Source: Smithella sp.
GTDB lineage: Bacteria > Desulfobacterota > Syntrophia > Syntrophales > Smithellaceae
Reading direction: 5' to 3'
Length of the DNA stretch: 33,167 bases
Assembly: GCA_012797505.1 (NCBI GenBank)
Contig: JAAZOZ010000033.1
Location: 1 to 33,167 of the forward strand
The notes under the pieces were generated by a model. It searched no databases and was not told where the DNA came from. It was given only the letters and a program-made list of their open reading frames with translations. The position numbers were made by a program, and so were the translations under genes. Positions 14,568 through 22,531 of this stretch are shown here, piece by piece. Within the stretch, counting starts at the first letter, position 1; every line of letters begins with the position of its first letter.

Positions 14568-16840
14568 GGGAGCTCGCCCCCTTTCACCGCTCTTTTGCGC
14601 CGTTTCGGATCGACCCGTATTTCCACCAGGGAAAGAAGGCCGGCCATCAGATAAGCCATGACGAAATAGATCAGGGCCGTGGCGATGAGCGGAAAGAAGG
14701 CCTCATACGTGCGGCTGCGAATAATATCGCTCATCTTGGTCAGATCCTGAATGGCGATGTAGCCCACCACCGACGTCATCTTCAGCATGGAGACAAACTC
14801 TCCCTTGAACACCGGCAGGGCATGGCGCGCCGCCTGTGGAAAGGTGATTTTCTGAAACACCTGAACCCGGTTAAAGCCCAGCGCGTAGGCGGCCTCCTGC
14901 TGCCCCCTGTCCACGGCGTCCATGCCGGTGCGCATCATTTCCGAAACATAGGCGGCAAAATTGATCGAAAATCCAATCACCGCCACGACAATCGCGTCGA
15001 GGTTCGTGCTGCCGAAAACAATGTAGTATAAAATCATCAGCAGCACGATAATGGGCGTTCCCTGAACCGCACGGATAAAAATCCGGGCCGGAAGGTTCGC
15101 CCACCGCGTCTGAGCCCGCCGCATCATGCAGATCCCGAAGCCCAGCAATGTGCCGAAAAACGCGGACAGGAGCGTAATGATGATGGTCACCCGAAGCCCC
15201 TGCAAAACCATTTCATACCGTTTTTCGACGAGGAAAGTTCTCTGGAAACTTTCGACAAACCGGGCCCACGGGCCGCCCTTCGCCGCGCTTTTGGAAGCTT
15301 TCCCCTCGGCCTTGACCATGACGGCAATGCCGCCTTTGTACGTGGGAGCGCTGAAAAGAACCGACCTGGACCGTTCTTCGGTAATCGTGATGCCGCACGC
15401 GGCCATATCGCTTTTTCCGGAGATCAGGGATGGAAGAATTGCGGCGACTTCCATATCGGAAATCTCGACGGTCCAGCCGAATTTCGCGGCAATGGTCATC
15501 GCGATCTCAATGTCATACCCCACGATCTGCCCGTCCCTGATATACGCAAAAGGCGGCAGGCCGCTGTTGGTGGCCAGGCGGATGACGCCGTTTGAGCCAT
15601 CGGTCTTGAGGTCCGGAAGGACCTTGGCCGCCTCGTTTTTGCCGAACCATTTGGCGTCGATTTTTCGAAGCGCGCCGCCCGCCCGCATCTCTTCGAGCGC
15701 TTCATTGAACTGCCGGCGCAGATCCGGCCTGCGCCTCGAAAACGCGAAAGCGTATCCGTCCGAGGTCAGCCGGTCCGGCAGGATCGTCAGATCTTCGGTG
15801 CGATTCATGATGTCCCGCGCGATGGGTTCATCCACGAGAAAGGCCGCAATCTTCCCGGACCGGAGCGCTTCGGCCTGGTCCGCGAACGTCTGGAAATATT
15901 CCGGAACGGCTCCGGGGTTCGCTTTTTTCAGCACACGGTCGTAGGTGGAACCGGTAATAATTCCGACTTTGCGTCCGGCCAGTTGTGAAAACCGCGTGAT
16001 GTCCGCTGTCTGGAAAGGAAGCCGGTCTGCGCGCGCCAGAAAGGAAATTTCCGAATCGATATAAGGATCGGAAAAAAGCATCATTCGGCGACGTTCCGGC
16101 GTTGCATTCAGGCTGGAAACCAACAGATCGATTTTGCCCGTGGCGGCGGCGCTGACCACCGCCGGAAAGTCAATGGTGTGATAAACCGGTTTTGCGTTCA
16201 GAAACAGCGCGAGCCGCTCGGCAAACTCTATATCGAACCCCGCCAGACGGCCGTTTTCGTAAAAATTCATCGGCTCGTTGCGGCCGTCTGTCCCAATGAC
16301 CAGGGTTATGGCCGGACGCGCCGGTTTCGGCAGGTCCGGCATTTTCGGATTTTGCCCCATAATCCACCGGCGGTACATATCCGCATAGGTTCCGTCGGAC
16401 CGGTATTGCCGGATGAAATCGTTGACCCTTCCGATCAACGCTTCCTTTCCGAGCGCGGTGCCGACAACAATGCGCTCATCGCCGATTTTTTCGGGAAGCA
16501 GCGCCAGTTCGGGGTTATGGGCGGCGACGTATTGAAGCGAATGCCGGTCGAAGGCAAACGCGTCTATTTTCCCGCACTGAACCGCCAGATACCCGTCGTG
16601 CAGGGACATATGGTATTCGATGCGGCTTTTCGGAAACCGGGCTTCGACGATCGACATGGCCGTCGTACCCTGCGCCACGCCGATCGTATATTCGGGCGTA
16701 TTCATCTGCGCGGCAGGAAGCGGCAGCGTACGCACCTTCGGCTCATTGGAGCACCCGGCCAGCCAACCCGTCCCCAAAAAAACGACCAGCGCAAAAAAGG
16801 CGCCTCTCTCCCAAAATGTTTTTTTACGACAGACCCCCAC
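14564..16840 (-). CDS. Lipoprotein-type amino-acid ABC permease with nested substrate-binding domains
   Basis: A 758-residue fusion. The signal peptide ends in a lipobox (WLAGC, Cys30). Residues 51-162 look like the second lobe and C-terminal tail of an SBP_bac_3 domain (YTIGVAQGTTAM, then YRSDGTYADMYRRWIMG). Residues 178-400 are a complete SBP_bac_3 domain (ITLVIGTDGRNEPMNFYENG, then LRKIDAKWFGKNE). Residues 418-511 are only a first lobe (VIRLATNSGLPPFAYI, ITEERSRSVLFSAPTYKGG). The HisM/GlnP-type permease follows (about 545-742), with the EAA loop EAAYALGFNRVQVFQKITFPQA. It would import a polar amino acid with the ATPase encoded next to it. Start is GTG 16840. The order lobe 2, full SBP, lobe 1, permease is odd and is discussed separately. 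Confidence 0.87.
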   Translation of the reverse strand: MGVCRKKTFWERGAFFALVVFLGTGWLAGCSNEPKVRTLPLPAAQMNTPEYTIGVAQGTTAMSIVEARFPKSRIEYHMSLHDGYLAVQCGKIDAFAFDRHSLQYVAAHNPELALLPEKIGDERIVVGTALGKEALIGRVNDFIRQYRSDGTYADMYRRWIMGQNPKMPDLPKPARPAITLVIGTDGRNEPMNFYENGRLAGFDIEFAERLALFLNAKPVYHTIDFPAVVSAAATGKIDLLVSSLNATPERRRMMLFSDPYIDSEISFLARADRLPFQTADITRFSQLAGRKVGIITGSTYDRVLKKANPGAVPEYFQTFADQAEALRSGKIAAFLVDEPIARDIMNRTEDLTILPDRLTSDGYAFAFSRRRPDLRRQFNEALEEMRAGGALRKIDAKWFGKNEAAKVLPDLKTDGSNGVIRLATNSGLPPFAYIRDGQIVGYDIEIAMTIAAKFGWTVEISDMEVAAILPSLISGKSDMAACGITITEERSRSVLFSAPTYKGGIAVMVKAEGKASKSAAKGGPWARFVESFQRTFLVEKRYEMVLQGLRVTIIITLLSAFFGTLLGFGICMMRRAQTRWANLPARIFIRAVQGTPIIVLLMILYYIVFGSTNLDAIVVAVIGFSINFAAYVSEMMRTGMDAVDRGQQEAAYALGFNRVQVFQKITFPQAARHALPVFKGEFVSMLKMTSVVGYIAIQDLTKMSDIIRSRTYEAFFPLIATALIYFVMAYLMAGLLSLVEIRVDPKRRKRAVKGGELP

Positions 16841-16886
16841 GCTTCACAGCCTCGCCAGGGATAATTTTCGTTGCGATGCGCTCGAC

Positions 16887-16915
16887 AATATGACAAAATG
16901 CCTGTGTCTTTGCAA
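16887..16915 (-). promoter_or_regulatory. Possible sigma-70 promoter for the ABC transporter genes
   Basis: On the minus strand, TTGCAA (16915-16910) is 17 bases from CATATT (16892-16887). Each element matches consensus at four of six positions. It is about 46 bases from the permease start, in the divergent gap with the MBL-fold gene. Confidence 0.35.
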
Positions 16916-16952
16916 TGGAATAAATGCGGATCAAGATGCGGGGGGAAGGAAA

Positions 16953-17918
16953 ATGCGGGTTTATTTCTGGGGCACAAGAGGATCTTTGCCCGCCTCGATC
17001 ACCTCGGGGGCGATCGAGGCAAAAATTGTAAAAGCCATCCGTGCCTCCCGCGCCCGTGCGCTGGAGACGGACGAGGCCGTTGAAGCCTTCGTCCACAACG
17101 AACTCCCCTTTCCGGTCCGGGCAAGCTACGGCGGGAATACGGCATGTGTCGAGATGCGCGGCGCGGACGAATATGTCCTTTGCGACGCGGGGACGGGGCT
17201 CCGGGATTTCGGCGGCGCCTACATGAAGGCAAAGGCGAGCGGAGGGCAAAACCTGCCGAGGGTCTTTCACCTGCTGATGTCGCATCCGCACTGGGACCAT
17301 CTTCAGGGCTTTCCCTTTTTTACGCCCGCCTATCTGCCGGGCCACCGTATCCACATTTACGGCGGCCACGCGGATCTCGAATCCATTTTTGTCCGCCAGC
17401 AAAGCGAGCCCTGCTTTCCCGTTCCGCTTCGCGCCATGAGGGCCGACATCCGTTTCCACACCCTCGAGCCCGGAGTCGAATACAACATTGCCGGAATGAA
17501 GGTTGCCTGCATCCGGCAGAACCATCCGGGAGACTCCTACGGGTACCGCTTTCAGAAAGACGGCCGGATCGTCGTCTATTCCACCGACTCGGAGCACAAG
17601 GCAGGCGGCGGGGAAGAACACGACCGGTTTCTGGCTTTTTTTTCGAACGCCGATCTGTTGATTTTCGACGCGCAATACAGTTTCCTCGACGCGGTGGACG
17701 CCAAAGAAAACTGGGGTCATTCCAGCAATCTTCTGGGCGTCGAAATGGCGGCGGCCGCCGGCGTCGGGCGTCTGTGCCTTTTCCACAACGAACATACCTT
17801 GGACGACGACGCGCTGGACCGGTTTCTGGAAGACACCCGCGCCTATCTCAAAATCCTGGACGGTTCGTCCCGTCTGAAGATTGATCTGGCCTACGACGGC
17901 CTGGACATCAAACTTTAG
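16953..17918 (+). CDS. Metallo-beta-lactamase-fold hydrolase
   Basis: A 321-residue MBL-fold protein. The N-terminus MRVYFWGTRGSLP is the typical opening of the PhnP/RNase Z-like branch. The metal motif HxHxDH is SHPHWDHLQG (His111, His113, Asp115, His116). Further metal ligands are likely in NHPGDSYGYRF, YSTDSEH and FHNEHTLDDDALD. The enzyme should hydrolyse a phosphodiester or thioester; the substrate is unknown. An insertion of about 45 residues follows GTRGSLP before ASYGGNTACVE, a layout also seen in MBL domains attached to signalling proteins. The ATG at 16953 is chosen from GGGGGAAGGA just upstream; the frame is open further upstream without a good site. Confidence 0.85.
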   Translation: MRVYFWGTRGSLPASITSGAIEAKIVKAIRASRARALETDEAVEAFVHNELPFPVRASYGGNTACVEMRGADEYVLCDAGTGLRDFGGAYMKAKASGGQNLPRVFHLLMSHPHWDHLQGFPFFTPAYLPGHRIHIYGGHADLESIFVRQQSEPCFPVPLRAMRADIRFHTLEPGVEYNIAGMKVACIRQNHPGDSYGYRFQKDGRIVVYSTDSEHKAGGGEEHDRFLAFFSNADLLIFDAQYSFLDAVDAKENWGHSSNLLGVEMAAAAGVGRLCLFHNEHTLDDDALDRFLEDTRAYLKILDGSSRLKIDLAYDGLDIKL

Positions 17919-17920
17919 CC

Positions 17921-17955
17921 GGACGGGCGCGCATTCCCCGCGCAAACGCCCGTCC
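17921..17955 (+). terminator. Hairpin after the MBL-fold gene
   Basis: GGACGGGCG (17921-17929) and CGCCCGTCC (17947-17955) form a perfect 9-bp stem two bases after the stop codon. There is no T-run, so read-through into the methyltransferase gene at 17988 is likely. It may stabilise the upstream message. Confidence 0.45.
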
Positions 17956-17987
17956 CGAACACCGGCTGGAGCCCTTTGAGGGAAAGC

Positions 17988-18848
17988 ATGGCGGACCAAC
18001 TCGATCCCAAAAAAATCCGTGAGGTTTTCCGCAATGTCCGCAATCACCGGGAGATGGAGCGGATTATCCGCCGTTGTTCCACCAACCCGGAGGATATCCG
18101 GCAGGCGGCCCTGTCCGGGGTGGATCTGACTTCGTGCCGGACTGTCCTGGAACTGGGCTGCGCGTTCGGCTCCTTCACCGTTGCTCTCAAGGGGCGTCTT
18201 CACCCGCGGGCGCACATTACCGGACTGGACATCATTCCCGAATACGAGCCCTTTTTTCTGGAGGCCTGCGAGCAAGCCGGCTACCCGGGGCGCTTTTCCA
18301 GCGACGGCGTGCATCAGATTGCCGGCTTCCCGACGGCCGGCGTTGATCTGATTCTCTGCAGCTTTGCCCTTTACTTTTTTGTGGATATCCTTCCGGACAT
18401 CGCCCGCATTCTGACGCCGGACGGCCGCCTGATCGCGATTACACACGCCTCCGGAAACATGCGGGAGCTGATCGGGGCTATCCGGAACATTTTGAAGACG
18501 CACGGAGTCCTCGAACCGGACGACGTCCTGCCCATTGAGCAAATCCTGAAGGTATTTACGGCGGAAAACGGCGCAGCGCTTCTGGCCCCGCATTTCGTCG
18601 GCATCCGGAAAATCGATTTTCCCAACACGCTGGTTTTTCCCCCGCAAGACATGGGAGCGTTTGTTGATTATTACCGTTTCAAGCGCCCGCTGTTTCTGGC
18701 GGGGACGCCGCCTGCCGCCGACATCATCATCCCCGAATTGACCAAACTGCTTGCCGGCATGGCGGCCCGTTCCCAGACCATCTCCATGTGCAAGGACGAT
18801 GCGATTTTCATTTGTTCACAACCTCATCCCCGGAAGGAATCGTCATGA
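17988..18848 (+). CDS. Class I SAM-dependent methyltransferase
   Basis: A 286-residue Rossmann-fold methyltransferase. Motif I is VLELGCAFGSF (about 53-63), motif II ends in GLDIIPEYEP, and the post-motif acidic turn and strand 4 are VDLILCSFALYFFVDI followed by ILTPDGRLIAITHAS. The substrate cannot be told. An extra C-terminal region of about 100 residues (FPPQDMGAFVDYYRFKRP) is not part of the common fold. ATG 17988 with GAGGGA upstream is preferred over a TTG at 17976. Its TGA overlaps the ATG of the Nudix gene (18845-18848), so the two proteins are made together. Confidence 0.8.
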   Translation: MADQLDPKKIREVFRNVRNHREMERIIRRCSTNPEDIRQAALSGVDLTSCRTVLELGCAFGSFTVALKGRLHPRAHITGLDIIPEYEPFFLEACEQAGYPGRFSSDGVHQIAGFPTAGVDLILCSFALYFFVDILPDIARILTPDGRLIAITHASGNMRELIGAIRNILKTHGVLEPDDVLPIEQILKVFTAENGAALLAPHFVGIRKIDFPNTLVFPPQDMGAFVDYYRFKRPLFLAGTPPAADIIIPELTKLLAGMAARSQTISMCKDDAIFICSQPHPRKESS

Positions 18849-19912
18849 AGAAGCAAAGGAAATTCTGTGTTTACTGCGGCGGTCTGATTGTGAAGAAAAA
18901 GGAAGATTTGGTCTGGCGGGATTTTTGTTCGGTGTGCCGCTGTTTTTTTTACGACAATCCGCTGCCGGTGGTCTCGGCAATTGTGGACGTATCCAGGCAG
19001 ATCCTGCTGGTGAAGCGCGACCGGGCGCCGTTTAAAGGCCGCTGGTGTCTCCCGACCGGCTTCGCGGAAGCTGGTGAAAACATCGAGCAAGCCGTTCTTC
19101 GCGAACTTTGCGAAGAAACCGGCATTCGGGGCCGGATCAGCCGGCTTCTGGACGTCGATTCCTATAAAAGCCGGTTTTACGGCGACCTGATCTTTCTGAC
19201 GTTTGTCGTGGAAAAAACCGCCGGAAAAGTCGCGGCGGGCGACGACAGCGCCCAGGCGAAGTTCTTCACGATCGACCGCATCCCGCCGCTCGCTTTCCGC
19301 TCGAACCGGCGCGCCGTAGCGGCATACATCAAAAGCAAAAAGGATTACTGGGCCGTTCTGGACGCCATCAAACCGCATGGGGAAAAAACCTTCCACGCCG
19401 CGAAGCAAGCCAATTCCCTCACCAGGCGCCTGATCGGCAACCTTTCGAAAAACCGGGAAATCATGATCCGTCAGTGGATCGATGACGTGTCCGTCAACCC
19501 TTCCACGCAAGAATACCACCGCTATGAACCGGCCATCCTTTACGCCATCTGTGATCGAATCATCTCGCAGATTACACGCTGGCTGGGAGACGCTTACGCC
19601 ATCGAACACATCAAAAATTTTTACATCAAGCTGGGGCGGGAGCGAAAAAAGTCCGGAACGCTCATCAGCAGCGCACTGAGCGCCTTGAGTCTGATCCGGA
19701 AGCACATCTGGGACGTCGCTCTGGCCCGGGGCGCACTGCAGAAGAACCTCGGCCTGTACGCCACATTTGAGCTGCAGCGGCGCATGACCGTGTTTTTCGA
19801 TCTGGCCGCTTTTTACATCGCGCGAGGGTATGAATCCTCGAAAACGAGACCGTCGCCGGCGCAAACTCCCGCCGCCGATTCTTTAAAAACAAGGAGACGA
19901 AAAACCATTTAA
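18845..19912 (+). CDS. Nudix hydrolase fused to an RsbRD_N-like domain
   Basis: A 355-residue protein with three parts. A zinc ribbon at the N-terminus (Cys8, Cys11, Cys28, Cys31). A Nudix domain (about 38-170) with a perfect Nudix box from Gly72 to Ile94: Gly72, Glu78, Arg86-Glu87, Glu90-Glu91, Gly93. A helical C-terminal domain (about 190-335: NREIMIRQWIDDV, YIKLGRERKKSGTLISSALS, FFDLAAFYIARGYE) that follows the pattern of the RsbRD N-terminal sensor domain of stressosome co-antagonist proteins. The Nudix part should hydrolyse a nucleoside diphosphate derivative, perhaps NADH or ADP-ribose; the ribbon resembles NudC-type and NUDIX_4 ribbons. The fusion suggests a nucleotide-sensing regulator. 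The Nudix call is firm; the RsbRD_N call is by pattern. Confidence 0.85.
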   Translation: MKKQRKFCVYCGGLIVKKKEDLVWRDFCSVCRCFFYDNPLPVVSAIVDVSRQILLVKRDRAPFKGRWCLPTGFAEAGENIEQAVLRELCEETGIRGRISRLLDVDSYKSRFYGDLIFLTFVVEKTAGKVAAGDDSAQAKFFTIDRIPPLAFRSNRRAVAAYIKSKKDYWAVLDAIKPHGEKTFHAAKQANSLTRRLIGNLSKNREIMIRQWIDDVSVNPSTQEYHRYEPAILYAICDRIISQITRWLGDAYAIEHIKNFYIKLGRERKKSGTLISSALSALSLIRKHIWDVALARGALQKNLGLYATFELQRRMTVFFDLAAFYIARGYESSKTRPSPAQTPAADSLKTRRRKTI

Positions 19913-19917
19913 TCTTA

Positions 19918-19946
19918 TTGACGCAAATTATCAGCCATGATAGAAA
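19918..19946 (+). promoter_or_regulatory. Probable sigma-70 promoter of the DRTGG-HndABC operon
   Basis: TTGACG (19918-19923) is separated by exactly 17 bases from TAGAAA (19941-19946). The -35 matches at five of six positions and the -10 at four. It lies just after the Nudix stop and about 75 bases before the first DRTGG gene. Confidence 0.55.
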
Positions 19947-20019
19947 GGTATGCCTTTTTACGAACGCGATGCGCGCGGCAGTTCATTAAACCATTTTGCG
20001 GATCGATGAGGAGCAGCCT

Positions 20020-20394
20020 TTGAAACTGAGTGAAGTGAGAGATATTCTGGACGCGGAAATCATTGTCGGTGAAGACTGTCTTGACCTGGAAGTGCACACA
20101 GCCTTCGGCGCCGACCTGATGAGCGACGTGCTGGCTTTCGCCAAGGCGGGCAGCCTGCTCTTGACCGGCCTGACCAACACCCAGGTGATCCGGACCGCCA
20201 ACGTACTGGACATCGCCGCCATTATTCTGGTGCGGGGCAAAAAACCGTCATCCGAAACGATCGCTTTGGCCAGCGAACTGAAAATTCCCATTCTGACCAC
20301 CAAATACATTCTCTTTGAAACAGCGGGACGTCTTTACATGAAAGGCATCGTCGGCTGCCTGTCAAAAGTTGAAAACACCAGTGGGCGAACCTAA
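20020..20394 (+). CDS. DRTGG-domain protein, first copy
   Basis: A 124-residue cytoplasmic protein that looks like a stand-alone DRTGG domain, the regulatory domain found beside CBS pairs and in some phosphotransacetylases. The pattern is LSEVRDILDAEIIVG, then DLMSDVLAFAKAGSLLLTGL, then AAIILVRGKKPSSETIAL and IPILTTKYILFETAGRLY. Its ligand is unknown; a role as a small-molecule sensor is inferred. No ATG fits. TTG 20020 is chosen because GAGGAG (20008-20013) lies 6 bases upstream. The 3' end overlaps the next gene, and a paralogue follows at 20841. The same small genes occur in clusters for bifurcating [FeFe] hydrogenases. Confidence 0.75.
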   Translation: MKLSEVRDILDAEIIVGEDCLDLEVHTAFGADLMSDVLAFAKAGSLLLTGLTNTQVIRTANVLDIAAIILVRGKKPSSETIALASELKIPILTTKYILFETAGRLYMKGIVGCLSKVENTSGRT

Positions 20395-20818
20395 ACCAAA
20401 CCTCTATTCGGAAAGTTTTCATATCGAAGGCGGCAACTTCAATTCCGCAGGCATTGTATCGACCAGCATTAAATCCATTCTGAAAAAACTGGGCATTCCC
20501 GGAGACATCGTCCGAAAAGCCGCCATCGTCTCGTACGAGGCGGAAATCAATGTCGTGTCCTATGCCAAAAAAGCCGTCGTGAACCTGACCGTCGGACCCG
20601 GCGTGGTGCGCATCGAAGTCATCGATGAAGGCCAGGGCATTCCCAATATTGATCTGGCGATGCAGGAAGGGTATTCCACCGCCGATCAGAGAATCCGGGA
20701 AATGGGATTCGGCGCGGGGATGGGGCTGTGCAACATCAAAAATTATTCCGATGATTTCCATATCGAGTCGGAGGTCGGCAAGGGAACGCATCTGAAGATG
20801 ACCATTCAAACACCATAA
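20369..20818 (+). CDS. RsbT/SpoIIAB-like ATP-binding regulator (HATPase)
   Basis: A 149-residue GHKL-type ATPase of the anti-sigma/serine kinase class. The N-box is SYEAEINVVSYA, the G1 box is VIDEGQGIPNID, and the G2 region is GFGAGMGLCNI, ending in GKGTHLKMTI. All ATP-binding elements are intact, unlike the tail of the ABC ATPase at 13479-14567. RsbT-like proteins phosphorylate STAS-domain antagonists or bind target regulators; no STAS or sigma factor gene is visible here, so the target is unknown. The start is uncertain between TTG 20369 and GTG 20381, both overlapping the DRTGG gene. Confidence 0.82.
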   Translation: MKTPVGEPKPNLYSESFHIEGGNFNSAGIVSTSIKSILKKLGIPGDIVRKAAIVSYEAEINVVSYAKKAVVNLTVGPGVVRIEVIDEGQGIPNIDLAMQEGYSTADQRIREMGFGAGMGLCNIKNYSDDFHIESEVGKGTHLKMTIQTP

Positions 20819-20840
20819 CGGAAGAGCAAAGGATTACCCT

Positions 20841-21182
20841 ATGAACGTTGAAGCAATTGTTGCGGCTGTGGGGCTGGAGGTCAAGTGCGGCAGAGAGAGC
20901 CTGGGCAGAGAGGTTACCGGCGGCTACACCGGAGACCTGTTGAGCGATGTCATGGGCCACTCCAAAGAGGGCTATCTCTGGATCACCCGCCAGGTGCACC
21001 AGAATATTGTCGCCGTCGCCAGCCTCAAGGAGCACGCGGGCATTATCCTGATCAACGGCTGTGAACCGGCCGCAGAAACGCTGGAGAAAGCCGAGGCGGA
21101 AAAGATTCCCGTGATGGTGTCCGTTCTGCCCGCCTTTGAGCTCTCGGGCAGGATTTATAATTTACTGACGTCCCCAGGCTGA
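20841..21182 (+). CDS. DRTGG-domain-like protein, second copy
   Basis: A 113-residue paralogue of the gene at 20020, with parallel segments VEAIVAAVGLEVKCG, GDLLSDVMGHSKEGYLWITR, AGIILINGCEPAAETLEKAE and IPVMVSVLPAFELSGRIY. It starts at ATG 20841, 22 bases after the ATPase gene. The two paralogues share the layout but few identities, which suggests old duplication and possibly a heteromer or two different ligands. Function unknown; the DRTGG assignment is by pattern. Confidence 0.7.
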   Translation: MNVEAIVAAVGLEVKCGRESLGREVTGGYTGDLLSDVMGHSKEGYLWITRQVHQNIVAVASLKEHAGIILINGCEPAAETLEKAEAEKIPVMVSVLPAFELSGRIYNLLTSPG

Positions 21183-21213
21183 TCGTCGACGACACCCTCC
21201 CCGGGCGGAACCG

Positions 21214-21960
21214 ATGCTGAAAGTTTTTAACTGCGATCTTCATATCCACACCTGCCTGTCGCCCTGCGCCGAGCTGGATATGCATCCGAAAGCCCTGGTG
21301 GAGCGGGCCCTCGAGCAGCGCCTCGACATCATTGCCGTGAGCGACCACAACGCTTCCGCGAATGTCCCCTACGTGATGGCGGCCGCCGCGGGAAAAAGCA
21401 TCTGCGTTCTCCCCGCCATGGAAATCACGACCAGCGAGGAAGTGCACCTGCTGGCGCTCTTCGGACGTCTGACCGACCTTCAACAGCTTCAAGCGATCAT
21501 TGACCGGCACCTGTTCGGGGAAAATGATGAAGACCGTTTCGGCGTGCAGGCCATTGTCAATGAGCGGGGCGAAGTGGAGGGATTGAATCATCAACTCCTC
21601 ATCGGCGCGACGGATTTGCCCATCGATCCCCTCGTGGACACGATTCATCAGCTGGGCGGCCTCGCCGTTCCCGCCCACATCGACCGCGAAAGCTTCAGCG
21701 TATTGAGCCAGCTCGGATTTATTGACGAAAGCTCCCGTTTTGACGCGCTGGAAATCTCCAAACGCCTGGGCATCCGGCAGGGGCGCGAGCGGTACCCCGA
21801 ACTCGCCCGGTATGCCTTTTTAACGTCTTCCGACGCCCACTTTATCCCGGACATCGGAACAGCAACCACGCCGTTCCTTATGGAAAAGCCGACCTTCGAC
21901 GAAATTACGATGGCCGTCTCCGGACAAAACGGCCGTCAAATCCTGGAGCAGCCATGCTGA
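21214..21960 (+). CDS. PHP-domain metal-dependent phosphoesterase
   Basis: A 248-residue PHP protein. Metal ligands are visible in order: CDLHIHTCLSPCAELDMHP (His10, His12), VSDHNAS (Asp44, His45), AMEITTSEEVHLL (Glu70, His78), VPAHIDRE, and TSSDAHFIPDIG near the C-terminus. This pattern fits trinuclear-metal phosphoesterases related to histidinol phosphatase and the TrpH group. The substrate is unknown. It overlaps the next ATPase gene by 7 bases (21954-21960). PHP genes of this type recur in hydrogenase/HndABC-type clusters, so the phosphoester may be a signal or a damaged cofactor linked to the redox complex (inference). Confidence 0.85.
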   Translation: MLKVFNCDLHIHTCLSPCAELDMHPKALVERALEQRLDIIAVSDHNASANVPYVMAAAAGKSICVLPAMEITTSEEVHLLALFGRLTDLQQLQAIIDRHLFGENDEDRFGVQAIVNERGEVEGLNHQLLIGATDLPIDPLVDTIHQLGGLAVPAHIDRESFSVLSQLGFIDESSRFDALEISKRLGIRQGRERYPELARYAFLTSSDAHFIPDIGTATTPFLMEKPTFDEITMAVSGQNGRQILEQPC

Positions 21961-22502
21961 CGCTGGCCGATCATATTCTGGACATCGCTGAAAATTCCGT
22001 GCGCGCGGGCGCGAAATTGATTTCCATTTTCATTGAGGAAGATTCCGCAAACGATTTGCTGACGCTTGAAATTTCGGATGACGGCCACGGCATGGCCAAA
22101 GACGTCCTGCAAAAAGTCCTGGACCCCTTTTATACGACCAAAACGGTCCGGCGCGTGGGACTGGGTCTGCCCCTGCTGAAGGACGCCGCCCAGCGGGCCG
22201 GCGGCACATTTCAATTGAAATCTGAAGAAAACTGCGGAACTACGGTAAAGGCCACGTTTGGCCTGCGTCATTTGGACAGGCAGCCCCTGGGTGCTATTAT
22301 TAACACAATCATTATTCTCATTATTTCTAATTCTGATATTGATTTTTTTTATAAACACAGGCATAATGACCGGCAGTTTGAGATGGATACGCGTAAAATC
22401 CGCAAAGAAATCGAGGATATACCGATTAACCATCCTGAAGTCATAAAATATATCCGGCGCGCAATGGAAGAAGGGTTGCAGGAGATAGAACCGGAAGCCT
22501 AG
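21954..22502 (+). CDS. Histidine-kinase-like ATPase (stand-alone HATPase_c)
   Basis: A 182-residue GHKL ATPase. The N-box is HILDIAENSVRAGA, the G1 box ISDDGHGM, the lid segment DPFYTTKTVRRVGLGLPLL contains the G2 box, and KSEENCGTTVKATF closes the fold near residue 100. There is no dimerisation/phosphoacceptor domain, so it is not a complete histidine kinase. A C-terminal extension of about 75 residues has a hydrophobic patch (AIINTIIILIIS) and a charged helix (RKIRKEIEDIP). It sits between the PHP gene (7-base overlap) and hndA (30 bases), so it is made with the redox complex and may regulate it or its genes. Confidence 0.82.
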   Translation: MLTLADHILDIAENSVRAGAKLISIFIEEDSANDLLTLEISDDGHGMAKDVLQKVLDPFYTTKTVRRVGLGLPLLKDAAQRAGGTFQLKSEENCGTTVKATFGLRHLDRQPLGAIINTIIILIISNSDIDFFYKHRHNDRQFEMDTRKIRKEIEDIPINHPEVIKYIRRAMEEGLQEIEPEA

Positions 22503-22531
22503 CGCGCCGCGAAGATTTGAGGAGGACGTAC

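Noticed and set aside
16824..18647. A 607-codon open frame on the minus strand
   Set aside because: It is the antisense of the MBL-fold and methyltransferase genes, which have clear motifs. Long antisense frames are common in this GC-rich DNA.
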